From NCBI RefSeq assembly GCF_902497995.1, contig NZ_CABVII010000004.1, positions 244,849 through 308,848 of the forward strand: 64,000 bases of DNA, in the 5' to 3' direction. Origin of the DNA: Pseudomonas fluorescens. Its GTDB lineage: Bacteria; Pseudomonadota; Gammaproteobacteria; Pseudomonadales; Pseudomonadaceae. The notes beneath the pieces were generated by a model. The model searched no databases, was not told where the DNA came from, and was given only the letters and a program-made list of their open reading frames with translations. Of this stretch, positions 44,118 through 53,077 are shown piece by piece (within the stretch, counting starts at the first letter, position 1; each line of letters starts with the position of its first letter). The translations under genes and the position numbers were made by a program.

Positions 44118-44957
44118 ATGATCTATTCAGATAATAGTCCGCCTAAAAACAAAGTTCCAGTTACTGTCATAATTCCTTGCTATCGTTGTAGTGAAACAAT
44201 AAATAGAGCCGTTGACTCTGTGCTACAACAATCAAAAGTCCCAAAAGAAATAATCTTAGTAGACGATTTCAGCGAAGACGGAACTCTTGAAAAGTTATCG
44301 TTGCTTCAAAAAAACAACCCTGAAGTCATAAAGGTATTAGCCCTACATGAAAACAGAGGACCGGGAGTGGCTAGAAATAAAGCTTGGGACCAAGCTACGC
44401 AGCCTTACATCGCATTCTTAGACTCTGATGATAGCTGGCATCCAGAAAAAATTGATATACAGTACTCATGGATGATTGACAACCCAACTGTTCAATTAAC
44501 GGGACATCTTTTATCAGAAGGCCCGGAACACCTCGCTGTTTCGTTGAAAAATAATATTACCTCTAGAAATATAGATGCGACAGAGCTTCTTTTTTTCAAC
44601 AGATTTCCCACGCCTACTGTTATGTTAAAAAAAGACCTACCGTACCGCATGGGCGAAAAGAAGTATTCTGAAGATTATCTTTTATGGCTAAAAATAGCTT
44701 TATCAAATCAAGAATGTCAATTAATAGAGGTTCCGCTGGCACGTCTTTACAAATTTCCATATGGCGAGGGAGGACTTTCAGCAGATATATGGAAACTTGA
44801 AAAAGGCGAATTAAACACTTACTTTGAAATCAGGAAACTTAAACTAATTAGCCATGCAACATTTGGTCTAACAATAGGGTTTTCATTACTTAAATATTTG
44901 CGCAGAGTGGCAATTATAAATTTTAGGAATTTAAGAAACCATAGGTTACTAACATAA
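44118..44957 (+). CDS. Glycosyltransferase family 2
   Basis: The 279-residue GT-A enzyme shows VTVIIPCYRCSETINRAVDS at the N-terminus, EIILVDDFSEDGT (first Asp pair), NRGPGVARNKAWDQA and the DxD-equivalent FLDSDDSWHPEKI (about residues 101-113). EDYLLWLKIALSNQE is the acceptor-side ED motif. It adds one sugar of the repeat unit from a nucleotide sugar; the specificity is unknown. The ATG at 44118 is preceded by an A-rich, weak site. The gene is AT-rich. Confidence 0.93.
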   Translation: MIYSDNSPPKNKVPVTVIIPCYRCSETINRAVDSVLQQSKVPKEIILVDDFSEDGTLEKLSLLQKNNPEVIKVLALHENRGPGVARNKAWDQATQPYIAFLDSDDSWHPEKIDIQYSWMIDNPTVQLTGHLLSEGPEHLAVSLKNNITSRNIDATELLFFNRFPTPTVMLKKDLPYRMGEKKYSEDYLLWLKIALSNQECQLIEVPLARLYKFPYGEGGLSADIWKLEKGELNTYFEIRKLKLISHATFGLTIGFSLLKYLRRVAIINFRNLRNHRLLT

Positions 44958-45117
44958 GTTCACGGCGAAAAATTCAGAAGATGGGTGATACTAAAGTTAC
45001 TAGTGTACTGTCCGCGAAATAATTTTTTTTGCGTTTCGACTACACTTTAAGCGTCATTCCTCCTTTGGAGAGCTTTCAGTAAGCCCTCTAGTTATCACAC
45101 TAAGTTTCGAAAAAACA

Positions 45118-46117
45118 GTTGAAACGACTTGTTCGCTCTGCCGCCATCCCTCTAGAGTGGGCCCCCGATCACGCATTTTCTTGCTGGCGGCGCAGGGTGA
45201 AACCCGATAAAACATCGCACGGCTGACAGGTTTTTCTTGCTCAACGATTACCGACTGATGCGAGCATTTTCAGGTATTGCGACTGGACGGACTCGTTGAC
45301 AAGCCGGGACGCGGACAAAGTCGTCGTTGCCTGCCGAGACTGTCCGCCGCCTGTTGGAACAAGTCACTCATGCCTCGAATCGGTGAGCCTCGCTGGAGTT
45401 GTTGGAGCATGGCGCCTCCGCAGGTATTTCCTCAAGCACCGTTTATAACTTATGGGCCGCAAATGATCTGAAACCTCATCTGACCCGCACGTTCAAGCTG
45501 TCCAACTATCTGCAGCTCCGAGAAAAAATTCCGGGATGTCATTGGCCCTTACCTGGCCCCGCCAGACAAGGTGTTAGTGCTGTTGTGAGAAAAGCCAGGT
45601 CCAGGCCTTGGAGCGAACGCACTGCGGATTGCCTTTGGGCATCGGGCATAAAATTCTATGAATTACACGACCACGGCACGGTTACGTGGTCCGCAGCGCT
45701 GGCTATATACAGGGAATACTGATCAGCAGCATCAAGCGTCAGCACCGTCATCAGGGGTAGGCTTTCATCAAAAAAATCAATAAGCAGCCCCCCTCAACTG
45801 CATGTGATCGTCGATAACTACGCAATGCACAAGTACGCCGTAGTGAAGATTTGGCTGGCGAAGCATCCGCGCTTCCCTATGCATTTCAAACCGACCTCCA
45901 GTTCATAGATGAATAGAATTGAACGGTTTTTCAGAGACATCACCATGTATCTGCGCGACGGTAGTGTCACCTCTGTGGGCGAACTGGAAAGCTCCATTAC
46001 AATATTCATGGCATTACACAACGCCAGCCGACCCAGTACGTTTGGAACGCAAAAGGAGAGGAGATTCTGAGCATAATCAAATGGGCGCGTGAGACGCTTG
46101 AAGCGGATCGAATTTAG
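45118..46117 (+). mobile_element. Decayed IS630-family insertion sequence
   Basis: Fragments in several frames match an IS630 transposase: LVRSAAIPLEW near the start, FQVLRLDGLVDKPGRG, ANDLKPHLTRTFKLSN, IGPYLAPPDKVLVL, HDHGTVTW, LHVIVDNYAMHKYAVVKIWL, and near the end IERFFRDITMYLRDGSVTS, ELESSITIFMALHNASRPST and EEILSIIKWARETLEADRI before TAG. At least four frameshifts and deletions are present. It lies between the GT2 and GT4 genes, with flanking AT-rich sequence from 44958. Confidence 0.85.
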
Positions 46118-46218
46118 TACGTTAATTCTAAGATAGCTCATTGGCTTCACTCTTCTGTCAGAAAAAGCTCAACCAGCCTTAAAACTTTATCATCCACTTT
46201 TGGTAGTAATTTTACTTT

Positions 46219-47340
46219 ATGGAAAACAACGGAATCAAAATTCTACATTGTGCAGAAACAATAAAAGGAGGTATCTCAACCTATCTCAAAGAAATTCTTA
46301 GTCACCAAGTAAGTCGCTATGGCGAAAATTCGATAGGCTTATTGATACCCAAGTCTCAAATCAATGAAATTGGCGCAATAAAAGGAATTCATATATATAC
46401 ATTTTCAGACTTTGGCGGCAGAGCACATAATTCATTCAAGCTGGCGCTACGCTGCAATGAAATATTAAAAAAAGGGTCGGTAACGCTAATACATATACAT
46501 TCAACATTCGCAGGTTTGGCTTTACGATTGTTGCTTACCTTAAGGCCAAACAGAACAACCAGGACGAAGGTAATATATTGCCCCCACGGCTGGGCTTGGG
46601 AAAGAACAATTCCTTACTACAAAAAAATCCCAATCATAATTATCGAAAGGTTGCTATCGGCTATTAGCGATAAAGTAATTTGCATCTCAAACCATGAAAA
46701 AAAATCCGGGCTATCGGTTGGAATAAAAAATAAAAAACTAAAGGTCATACTTAATGGAATCTCTGAGTTACCTATTAAGCAGTCATATCAAAACCCTACT
46801 TGGCCAAGTGGAAAACTAAAATTACTATTTGTAGGCCGTTTTGATCATCAAAAAGGTGCTGACATATTTTGCTCCGCATTGAATTCGCTTGGTGATTTAG
46901 CTTCTGGTGTCATGGTTGGAGACTATGTTCTCAATGACACGTCTAAAATCATAATTCCTGAAAACGTCATAAACGCCGGATGGCTTACTCCGGAAATTCT
47001 AGAAGGCTACTATAGAACGGCGGATTTATTAATAATTCCTTCTCGCTGGGAAGGTTTTGGTCTGGTAGCTATTGAAGCAATGCGTTCTGGTCTAGCTGTA
47101 ATAGCTTCCAACGTAGGTGGACTTTCTGAAATTATTGTAGATGGTAGGACGGGTTTTCTTGTAGAGCCAAACAGTCCGAATGAAATAGTTACACTTATAA
47201 AGAAGCTTAGCCCGACAACCATATCTGAAGTCGGGTTGAATGGTAGGAGAAGATTTATAGATCTATTTTCAGCCGCTCGACTTAACAGAGAACTTATAAA
47301 TACTTATGACGAAATAATTGGCGAAAAAAATATCCTATGA
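46219..47340 (+). CDS. Glycosyltransferase family 4 (GT-B)
   Basis: The 373-residue retaining transferase begins MENNGIKILHCAETIKGGIS. The nucleotide-binding C-domain has KLLFVGRFDHQKGADIFCSAL and the EX7E motif PSRWEGFGLVAIEAMRSGLAVIAS followed by VGGLSEIIVDGRTGFLVEPNSPNE. HIHSTFAGLALRL and PHGWAWER are N-domain features, the latter with the conserved PHG histidine. The sugar is unknown. It has a weak ribosome site and is AT-rich, behind an IS630 remnant. Confidence 0.93.
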   Translation: MENNGIKILHCAETIKGGISTYLKEILSHQVSRYGENSIGLLIPKSQINEIGAIKGIHIYTFSDFGGRAHNSFKLALRCNEILKKGSVTLIHIHSTFAGLALRLLLTLRPNRTTRTKVIYCPHGWAWERTIPYYKKIPIIIIERLLSAISDKVICISNHEKKSGLSVGIKNKKLKVILNGISELPIKQSYQNPTWPSGKLKLLFVGRFDHQKGADIFCSALNSLGDLASGVMVGDYVLNDTSKIIIPENVINAGWLTPEILEGYYRTADLLIIPSRWEGFGLVAIEAMRSGLAVIASNVGGLSEIIVDGRTGFLVEPNSPNEIVTLIKKLSPTTISEVGLNGRRRFIDLFSAARLNRELINTYDEIIGEKNIL

Positions 47341-47730
47341 ACTAACTACAATATCCGGTTTTCAGGTGGTTGATTGATTAATTGGCAAATCCAAAGCCTC
47401 GTCACTCAGCATACCGAGATCCAATGGAAGACGGGGTGGCCATTTATTTTTTGCGAGCGTGTAGCCCTTGTATGTCGTACTTGCTGTAGAAGTGATCAGA
47501 AGAAATTTTCTATTTCTTATCGATGTACACTTTCCCCGTTTTTTCACGATGAATTGATCAAAAATCCAGTCTCCCCACTTATTTCTGTACGTCTAGCCGT
47601 GAAGAAGATATTACAGGCGTCGCATGACCTAGTCATGAGTATGACTCCAAGGTGTTTACAGATTGACTGGAAAAATAAAAAACTTTCTGTGCGCCTCAAT
47701 TAACTCCATGTAGAAGAAAGGAACTATTCA
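47341..47730. other. Gene-free stretch between GT4 and GT8 genes
   Basis: A short frame 47374-47703 is open but has mixed composition and no recognisable motif. I see no gene that I can support, and suspect another decayed insertion. Confidence 0.4.
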
Positions 47731-48510
47731 ATGAACTACTCCTATGTAACAGCATTAAATACTATTGATTATTTGCCTGGGGTTCTAGCCTTAAAAAAAT
47801 CTCTGAACTCTATAAAATCAAAATACCCTTTAACAGTATTAACAACACCACAACTACTTAATGACATTGAAAACGCACTCAATGAGAACGGGATTAAGTT
47901 TATAACAAAGCCGGACCTAGTTTGCGAAACTGGATCGTCAAAATTTTCTCACTGGGGTAATACTTTTTTCAAATTGAGAGTATCAGAACTTAATGGATTT
48001 GAAAAAATCTTACTTCTAGACAGCGACATGCTTATAGTGAAAAACATAGATCACCTCTTTCTGCATAGTCACTCCTCCGCTGTTGTTGCCGGGCAGTTAT
48101 ATAAAGGTAATGAAAACTGGAAAGAATTGAATTCCGGACTGATGGTTTTAGAACCAGCAAAGATTGACTCAGAAAAATTGTACAACCTTATTCAAAAAAC
48201 TATTGATGATAGAAGAAAGATTGGATTACCCACAGGAGACCAAGATGTCTTCCAGACGTATTTTAAAGATTGGTGTCTAGATAAGCACCTGCACCTCGAC
48301 CAAGGCTACAACTTATTTTTTTCTACCATTAGTTACTACATTACCATGAATTTTATTAAGGAAAGCGATATTTATGTCGTACATTTTGTTGGAAAGTACA
48401 AGCCTTGGATGCACACTCCACTTAAAGAAAAAATCAAGTTGCACATATTTAATCTATTCATTAACCGGAAAGGCTCAAAATACCTTAGGCATTATAATGA
48501 ATACTTTTGA
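47731..48510 (+). CDS. Glycosyltransferase family 8
   Basis: The 259-residue protein starts MNYSYVTALNTIDYLPGVLA. Family GT8 features are a DxD at KILLLDSDMLIVKNIDHLF (about residues 90-110), ELNSGLMVLEPAKID, LPTGDQDVFQTYFKDW and HFVGKYKPW near the end, where the histidine helps bind manganese. It should retain anomeric configuration when adding a sugar from a UDP donor. An AAGGAA site lies nine bases before the ATG. It is the last sugar-transfer gene of the AT-rich block. Confidence 0.92.
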   Translation: MNYSYVTALNTIDYLPGVLALKKSLNSIKSKYPLTVLTTPQLLNDIENALNENGIKFITKPDLVCETGSSKFSHWGNTFFKLRVSELNGFEKILLLDSDMLIVKNIDHLFLHSHSSAVVAGQLYKGNENWKELNSGLMVLEPAKIDSEKLYNLIQKTIDDRRKIGLPTGDQDVFQTYFKDWCLDKHLHLDQGYNLFFSTISYYITMNFIKESDIYVVHFVGKYKPWMHTPLKEKIKLHIFNLFINRKGSKYLRHYNEYF

Positions 48511-48689
48511 ACATTAATGCATGACAATATTTCAAGCCATATCTAAACATTATACCAAAAGTGATTCAAACTTAGCCGTCTGCCTTTGGATACAATGGGG
48601 TCAGTCTAGTTGCGCATCCTACAGAGCAACTGCTACAGGTTAGGTGCGGTGTGGCTTGTTAGGTTAATGGGCTTTGCTTAGTTTTTCCT

Positions 48690-49390
48690 GTTTTTGGCAT
48701 AATTATTCACGATCAAGCGCTTGCAGGACCTTGGATATATCCCGGTTGATATTTTTTCAGGAAGGCCAACCACTCCTGATGTCGGTGTTGAGTTTCAATC
48801 CTGATCAGCCGACCTTGTAGATAATCCATCGCCGCAAGCGGTGTGAATACCGTGACGAACATAGTCATGGGTTTGAGTACGGATATGACCAGTATCCAAT
48901 GGCAATCCGGGTTGCGTGCGATGCAAGCCTTGAACCTAGCTCTTCTCGTCGGAACAGAGCAAGGGCTTTATCGAGAGGCGCCACATATAGTCCGATGATA
49001 TCCCAGAATCACTCTTCAAATTTGGGGTCATTGGACAACTTGAGGATGCGCGTCAGGTGCGGCTCTATGTCGCTGGCAGCCCATTTCCGCTGGACGGTGG
49101 CCGGTGAAATACCGGCGACTGGCTATAGACATGCTCCGACAGCTCCAGTGAGGTTGGCTAATACGCGGTTGGGTGACTTGCTCAGGGGTTCGCTTCAACG
49201 CTTCGGCTGGCAAGGATGGCTTGCGACCTCGTCCGTGCAGATCCACCAGGCATTGCAGACGCAGTTCTTGAAAACGCTTGCACCAGCGTGTTATTAAAAT
49301 ACGCAGAGGCCTGTCAAGTGGGCAATCTCGTGACGCGAAAAATAAATATTGAGCCGCCAGCAGAATCACCCACGCCCAACGACCGTCGGG
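48690..49390 (-). mobile_element. Second decayed IS630-family insertion sequence (minus strand)
   Basis: On the minus strand fragments read PLRILITRWCKRFQELRLQC, LVDLHGRGRKPSLPAEALKR (HTH region), then AASDIEPHLTRILKLSN, LYVAPLDKALALF, and near 48700-48830 LAAMDYLQGRLIRIETQHR and HQEWLAFLKK. Frameshifts separate them. It is a different copy from the one at 45118-46117, and it lies between the GT8 gene and the galE remnant. Confidence 0.8.
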
Positions 49391-49568
49391 CTGACTGATC
49401 GTGGCTGAGCATATGCACTGACTCAGTTCAGTTTATTCGTCTTCACTGAGCACTATGTCCTGAAAGTTCATGTGATCACTCCAAGCACTGATTGACCACA
49501 GAAGCATAGCTCAGGTTAGAAACTTATTTAGATACAGGAAACTAGGAGCAATTATTCAAAAGACCAGT

Positions 49569-49883
49569 GTGAGCATCTGGAACCTGCGCACCGGTATCGG
49601 TTACAGCGTTCTGCAAATGATTCGGGCATTCGAGCAGGCTAGTGGTCGAGTCGTTTCTTACCAGGTAGTTGAGCGCCCCCTTGAGGATATTGCTGAGTGC
49701 TGGGCCAACCCGGAACAAGCAACGCATGAACTGGAATGGGAAGACAAGCGTGGCCTGCAGGAAATGATGACCGATACCTGGCGCTGGCAGGCAGCAGTCC
49801 GTCCGTCCGTCCGTCCGTCCGTCCGTCCGTCCGTCCGTGGGATTATGGCCCATAATTCTATTGATCACGCGTATTTCGAATGA
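49569..49883 (+). pseudogene. Truncated galE (UDP-glucose 4-epimerase) with a repeat-derived tail
   Basis: SIWNLRTGIGYSVLQMIRAF, EQASGRVVSYQVVERPLEDI and AECWANPEQATHELEWEDKR match the C-terminal quarter of GalE, where NLGTGxGYSVL and R-xGD(I)AxCWADPxKA are normal. The NAD-binding half is missing. After TDTWRWQAA the frame enters a tetranucleotide repeat and reads VRPSVRPSVRPS before a stop at 49881. The fragment was probably cut by the neighbouring IS630 insertion. The stretch 49884-50145 before gfcA holds no gene. Confidence 0.85.
49797..49836. repeat. Tetranucleotide microsatellite (GTCC)10
   Basis: Ten uninterrupted GTCC units (49797-49836) within the 3' part of the galE remnant. Unit length four shifts the frame with each gain or loss, as in contingency loci. 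Confidence 0.93.
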
Positions 49884-50145
49884 TCATTTCAGTGCAAAAA
49901 CTCAATAAATAAGAACCTACCAGAGTAAAATGTTAAAAAACGTCAGCAACCTTAGTCGCTCTGCACGGGTATTCTTAGGCCGATATTGCGAAAATGAATG
50001 TCGGCGAACATGCCACTCAGGTGTCACGTTGGTTGCGGTCGGCGCCGCAGCGATTTTCCAGCATACAGATGCTCGAAGTAGTACCTCTTGCACTTACGCT
50101 CAAGTATCAACGCCAATACAGACGATCTATCAAAAGGAATTTCCC

Positions 50146-50454
50146 ATGAGTAAATTATTTGTTTCCGCGCTAATGCTTGCCTTGAGTACTTCTGCCCTAG
50201 CCGCTGGGCCTAAACAACCTTCCACGCCTTCTGCGCCAGGTTCTGCCACAACCACATCGGCAGGGTCGGCAACCGGTACTTCTTTGGCCACATCCACCGG
50301 TGTGCTGGGTGGTGTCGTCTCTGGAACTGCACTTGCTGTAGGCGTCGCTGTTGTCGCGGGCGCCGCTGCGCTGTCCGCCAGCGCTGGTGGCGGTGGTGGT
50401 AACAACAACGGCGGCACCACCGGCACTACCGGCACCACCGGTACCACTCGCTAA
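50146..50454 (+). CDS. Secreted Gly/Thr/Ser-rich small protein, GfcA/YjbE-like
   Basis: The product is 102 residues. MSKLFVSALMLALSTSALAA is a clear signal peptide. The mature part is Ser/Thr/Ala-rich, with a hydrophobic stretch GVVSGTALAVGVAVVAGAAALSAS, then GGGGGNNNGGTTGTTGTTGTTR. This composition and the position directly before wza are those of E. coli gfcA/yjbE, small proteins of group 4 capsule and EPS operons with no defined function. The ATG at 50146 has AAAAGGAA nine bases upstream; an open frame from 49930 is rejected. A terminator-like hairpin follows, so it may be expressed at higher level than the genes behind it. Confidence 0.78.
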   Translation: MSKLFVSALMLALSTSALAAGPKQPSTPSAPGSATTTSAGSATGTSLATSTGVLGGVVSGTALAVGVAVVAGAAALSASAGGGGGNNNGGTTGTTGTTGTTR

Positions 50455-50478
50455 GTCTGACGTCAGGTCGATCGCCCT

Positions 50479-50511
50479 CAACCACCCGGAGCACTCCGGG
50501 AGGTTGGTTTT
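50479..50511 (+). terminator. Attenuator-like terminator between gfcA-like gene and wza
   Basis: CAACC-A-CCCGGAG (50479-50491) and CTCCGGG-A-GGTTG (50494-50506) pair with one A-A mismatch, followed by GTTTTG. It lies inside the operon and would let only part of the transcripts continue into wza. Confidence 0.75.
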
Positions 50512-50540
50512 GTTGTGTTCCCTCCACAAGTGTCTTCCTT

Positions 50541-51641
50541 ATGATTCGTAGTTTGTCGCTCGCTGTGCTTGCTGGCGTTGCCCTGCAAGGTTGTATGTTC
50601 GCGCCCGGTCAATACCTGGATACCAGTGAGATCGGCCGTGATGGCTCACCGGAAAGCAGTCGGGTCGAGTTGATTCCGATCACGCCGAAACTGATTGCCC
50701 AGAACGCGGCGACAAAAGTGCAAGACTCTGTCCCGGCCGAGCTGTTGGGGTTCAAGCCGGGAGCTTATCGAATCGGTGCCAACGATGTGCTGTACATCAC
50801 CGTGTGGGATCACCCGGAATTGACTGCGCCGTCGGGCGCCCAACAACAAATCGATGCCAACGGTCGCCTGGTACGCCCGGATGGCACCTTGTTTTACCCC
50901 TACGTCGGCAATGTTCAAGCCGCGGGTAAAACCATCGAGGAACTGCGCGGTTTTATCGCCGAGCGCCTCAAGCAATTCATCGACAGCCCTCAGGTGGATC
51001 TGAGTGTGCTGCGGTTCGCCAGCCAGAAAGTCGTCCTTTCCGGCGCGATGATGAAAGCTGGTCAACTGCCCATCACCACTTCTCCACTCAGCGTGATCGA
51101 AGCGATCGGTGTCGCCGGTGCCGACCCGTTGAATGCCGACCTGTCCGGCCTGACGCTGAACCGCGATGGACGTGAATACCGCCTGGACCTGGATGGGCTC
51201 AACAGCAAAGGCTCCCAGCTGCATAACGTCTATTTGAAAGATGGCGATCAACTGTATCTGCCGTACAACGACCGGAAGAAGATCTATGTCATGGGCGAAG
51301 TCAACCAGCCACGGGCGGTCACCTTCAAAATCAGTCAGATGAACCTGGCGGATGTGATCGGGTCGGTTGGAGGTTTAAACCAGACCACCTCCAATGGCAA
51401 TGCGCTGTATGTCATTCGCGGCGCTGACAACCTTGAAACCGAGCCGGCCAAAGTCTTTCAGCTGGATGCCAAATCGCCCACCGCGTTCGCCCTCGCCAGC
51501 CGCTTCGATCTGCAGCCCCAGGATATTGTCTACGTCGGCCCTGCCGGGGTGACGCGCTGGAACCGCTTGATCAGTCAGTTGGTACCGTCGGCGAGCATCC
51601 TAGGTACTGGCGCAGCGGCTCAAAACGATATCAGTAATTAA
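50541..51641 (+). CDS. wza: Outer-membrane polysaccharide export lipoprotein, Wza/GfcE type
   Basis: The 366-residue protein starts MIRSLSLAVLAGVALQGCMF; LQGC is a lipobox, so the mature lipoprotein begins at about Cys18. The poly_export domain is seen in GAYRIGANDVLYITVWDHPEL and DANGRLVRPDGTLFYPYVGNVQAAGKTIEELRGFI. Two SLBB domains follow (VVLSGAMMKAGQLPITTSPL and KIYVMGEVNQPRAVTF), and the C-terminal amphipathic helix RWNRLISQLVPSASIL would form the outer-membrane ring. It works with Wzc. Genes for three Gfc/Yjb-like proteins follow closely. Confidence 0.94.
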   Translation: MIRSLSLAVLAGVALQGCMFAPGQYLDTSEIGRDGSPESSRVELIPITPKLIAQNAATKVQDSVPAELLGFKPGAYRIGANDVLYITVWDHPELTAPSGAQQQIDANGRLVRPDGTLFYPYVGNVQAAGKTIEELRGFIAERLKQFIDSPQVDLSVLRFASQKVVLSGAMMKAGQLPITTSPLSVIEAIGVAGADPLNADLSGLTLNRDGREYRLDLDGLNSKGSQLHNVYLKDGDQLYLPYNDRKKIYVMGEVNQPRAVTFKISQMNLADVIGSVGGLNQTTSNGNALYVIRGADNLETEPAKVFQLDAKSPTAFALASRFDLQPQDIVYVGPAGVTRWNRLISQLVPSASILGTGAAAQNDISN

Positions 51642-51653
51642 GGTTTGAGCCGC

Positions 51654-52313
51654 TTGAAAACTTTTCGTAACTGCTCATGCCTGGCGGTGGCCTTCCTGTT
51701 GGCTGGCTGCAACCCCTTGATGCAAGCCTCCTTGGACACGTTCAAAGCCACCGCACTGGGTGTCGAGCCACTGCAGCTGAGCCCGACCCAGGTGCAAGCG
51801 GTGCCTTATGCGCAGATCAAGGTCACCACCGACTCCAGCGAAGGAGTAATGGCCCGGCTGCGCCAGCAGGGCGATCTGGGGTTCTGGGTCGCCTCCGGCA
51901 AGCAGGTGTTGTTGATGCGCGACGGGCTCGCGGTCCGCAGCGTCGGCCTGAACCCCAATCTGGATGGCACCCGGTTTGACGGCGAGTCGCCGTTCAAGCG
52001 CGGCTTGCAGCAATTGCCCGATGGCTACCGCAGCACTCGCTGGATCGATCTCTATCAGGGTCAACGGGTGGGGCTGGCGGTGCACAGTCACTTCAGTCGC
52101 CAGTCGATCGAGACCGTCACCATCCTGGACAAGGATTACGCGCTGCAGCGCATCGACGAACGCATCGACATTCCCGAGCTGGGGTTTCACGCCACCAACC
52201 GTTTCTGGGTCAGGCCTGACGATGGCTTGGTGCTGCAGAGCGAACAACATCTTACGCCGGAGCTTTTCTTGAAGATTGTGCATTTGCGTCCTGACTGGGA
52301 GACGGCCCGGTGA
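51654..52313 (+). CDS. GfcB/YjbF family lipoprotein
   Basis: The 219-residue protein begins MKTFRNCSCLAVAFLLAGCN from a TTG at 51654, with AAGG ten bases upstream; a TTG at 51645 is too close to that site. LLAGC is a lipobox. The rest is beta-rich (LGFWVASGKQVLLMRDGLAVRSVGLNPNLDGTRF, FWVRPDDGLVLQSEQHL), matching the YjbF/GfcB outer-membrane lipoprotein family of group 4 capsule and Yjb EPS export. It starts 12 bases after wza and overlaps the next gene by four bases. Confidence 0.85.
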   Translation: MKTFRNCSCLAVAFLLAGCNPLMQASLDTFKATALGVEPLQLSPTQVQAVPYAQIKVTTDSSEGVMARLRQQGDLGFWVASGKQVLLMRDGLAVRSVGLNPNLDGTRFDGESPFKRGLQQLPDGYRSTRWIDLYQGQRVGLAVHSHFSRQSIETVTILDKDYALQRIDERIDIPELGFHATNRFWVRPDDGLVLQSEQHLTPELFLKIVHLRPDWETAR

Positions 52314-53077
52314 GGTATTCGAAAACGCTGTCGGTGTGTCTGTTGCTCGCCAGTTCTACGTTGAGCCAAGCCGCGGTCACGGTGGCCGGTGACGTGCTGA
52401 ATGCCGGATCCGTCACGCTTGTGCCGGGTGCGCGCTTGCTGGACGTGGTCAACCAGGCTCGCCCGAACGTCGAAAGTTATTGGCTGGCAGCCGCGTGGCT
52501 GCACCAGCCGCTGCTGGAGCAGCAGAATCGCCTGAAAGCTGGCGTGCTGTTCGATCTGAAAATGCTGCAACGGGGTGCCTTGCTCAAGCAACAAGGCACG
52601 CTCGCGGCCCTGGCTGCGCGACTGTACGAAGACGTCAATCGCTTGCCTGTCACCGGGCGCAGGGTCGCGGTGCTCGACCCGATTGCGCTGGAGGTCGGGT
52701 TCGCTCGCAACTACCTGGTCAACGAGGGCGACCAACTGATTTACCCGGCGCGCCCGAACACGGTTACGGTGCTGGGCGCAGTGGCACAGCCCTGCGCCCT
52801 GCCCTATCGCGCCTCGCTGCAAGCCAGTGAATACCTCGACAACTGTTTACCACTGCCAGAGGCAGAGGCCGATTACCTGTGGTTAATCAGTCCCGATGGC
52901 CAGGTCAAGCGCATCGGCATCGCCGGCTGGAACCGCGAGGACGGGGTGTATGCCGTCGCGGGCAGCAGGATTCTGGTGCCGGTACGCAACAATGATCCCG
53001 ATCTGCCCACTCCCGAATTGAACGAGCAACTGGCCCTGTTTCTCGCCACCCAACCGCTGGCCGAGGTGGCCCCTTGA
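52310..53077 (+). CDS. GfcC/YjbG family periplasmic capsule protein
   Basis: The 255-residue protein starts at a GTG (52310) overlapping the previous stop. A signal peptide (SKTLSVCLLLASSTLSQAA) leads into TVAGDVLNAGSVTLVPGARL, an SLBB-like beta-grasp domain like that of Wza. A second such domain is QLIYPARPNTVTVLGAVAQP. GfcC has two ubiquitin-like folds of this kind. It should bind polymer or Wza in the periplasm. It overlaps the next gene by four bases, so translation is coupled. Confidence 0.85.
   Translation: MRYSKTLSVCLLLASSTLSQAAVTVAGDVLNAGSVTLVPGARLLDVVNQARPNVESYWLAAAWLHQPLLEQQNRLKAGVLFDLKMLQRGALLKQQGTLAALAARLYEDVNRLPVTGRRVAVLDPIALEVGFARNYLVNEGDQLIYPARPNTVTVLGAVAQPCALPYRASLQASEYLDNCLPLPEAEADYLWLISPDGQVKRIGIAGWNREDGVYAVAGSRILVPVRNNDPDLPTPELNEQLALFLATQPLAEVAP

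Noticed and set aside
49930..50145. Longer start for the GfcA-like protein
   Set aside because: The added residues are not signal-like, whereas the ATG at 50146 has a good ribosome site and starts a clean signal peptide.
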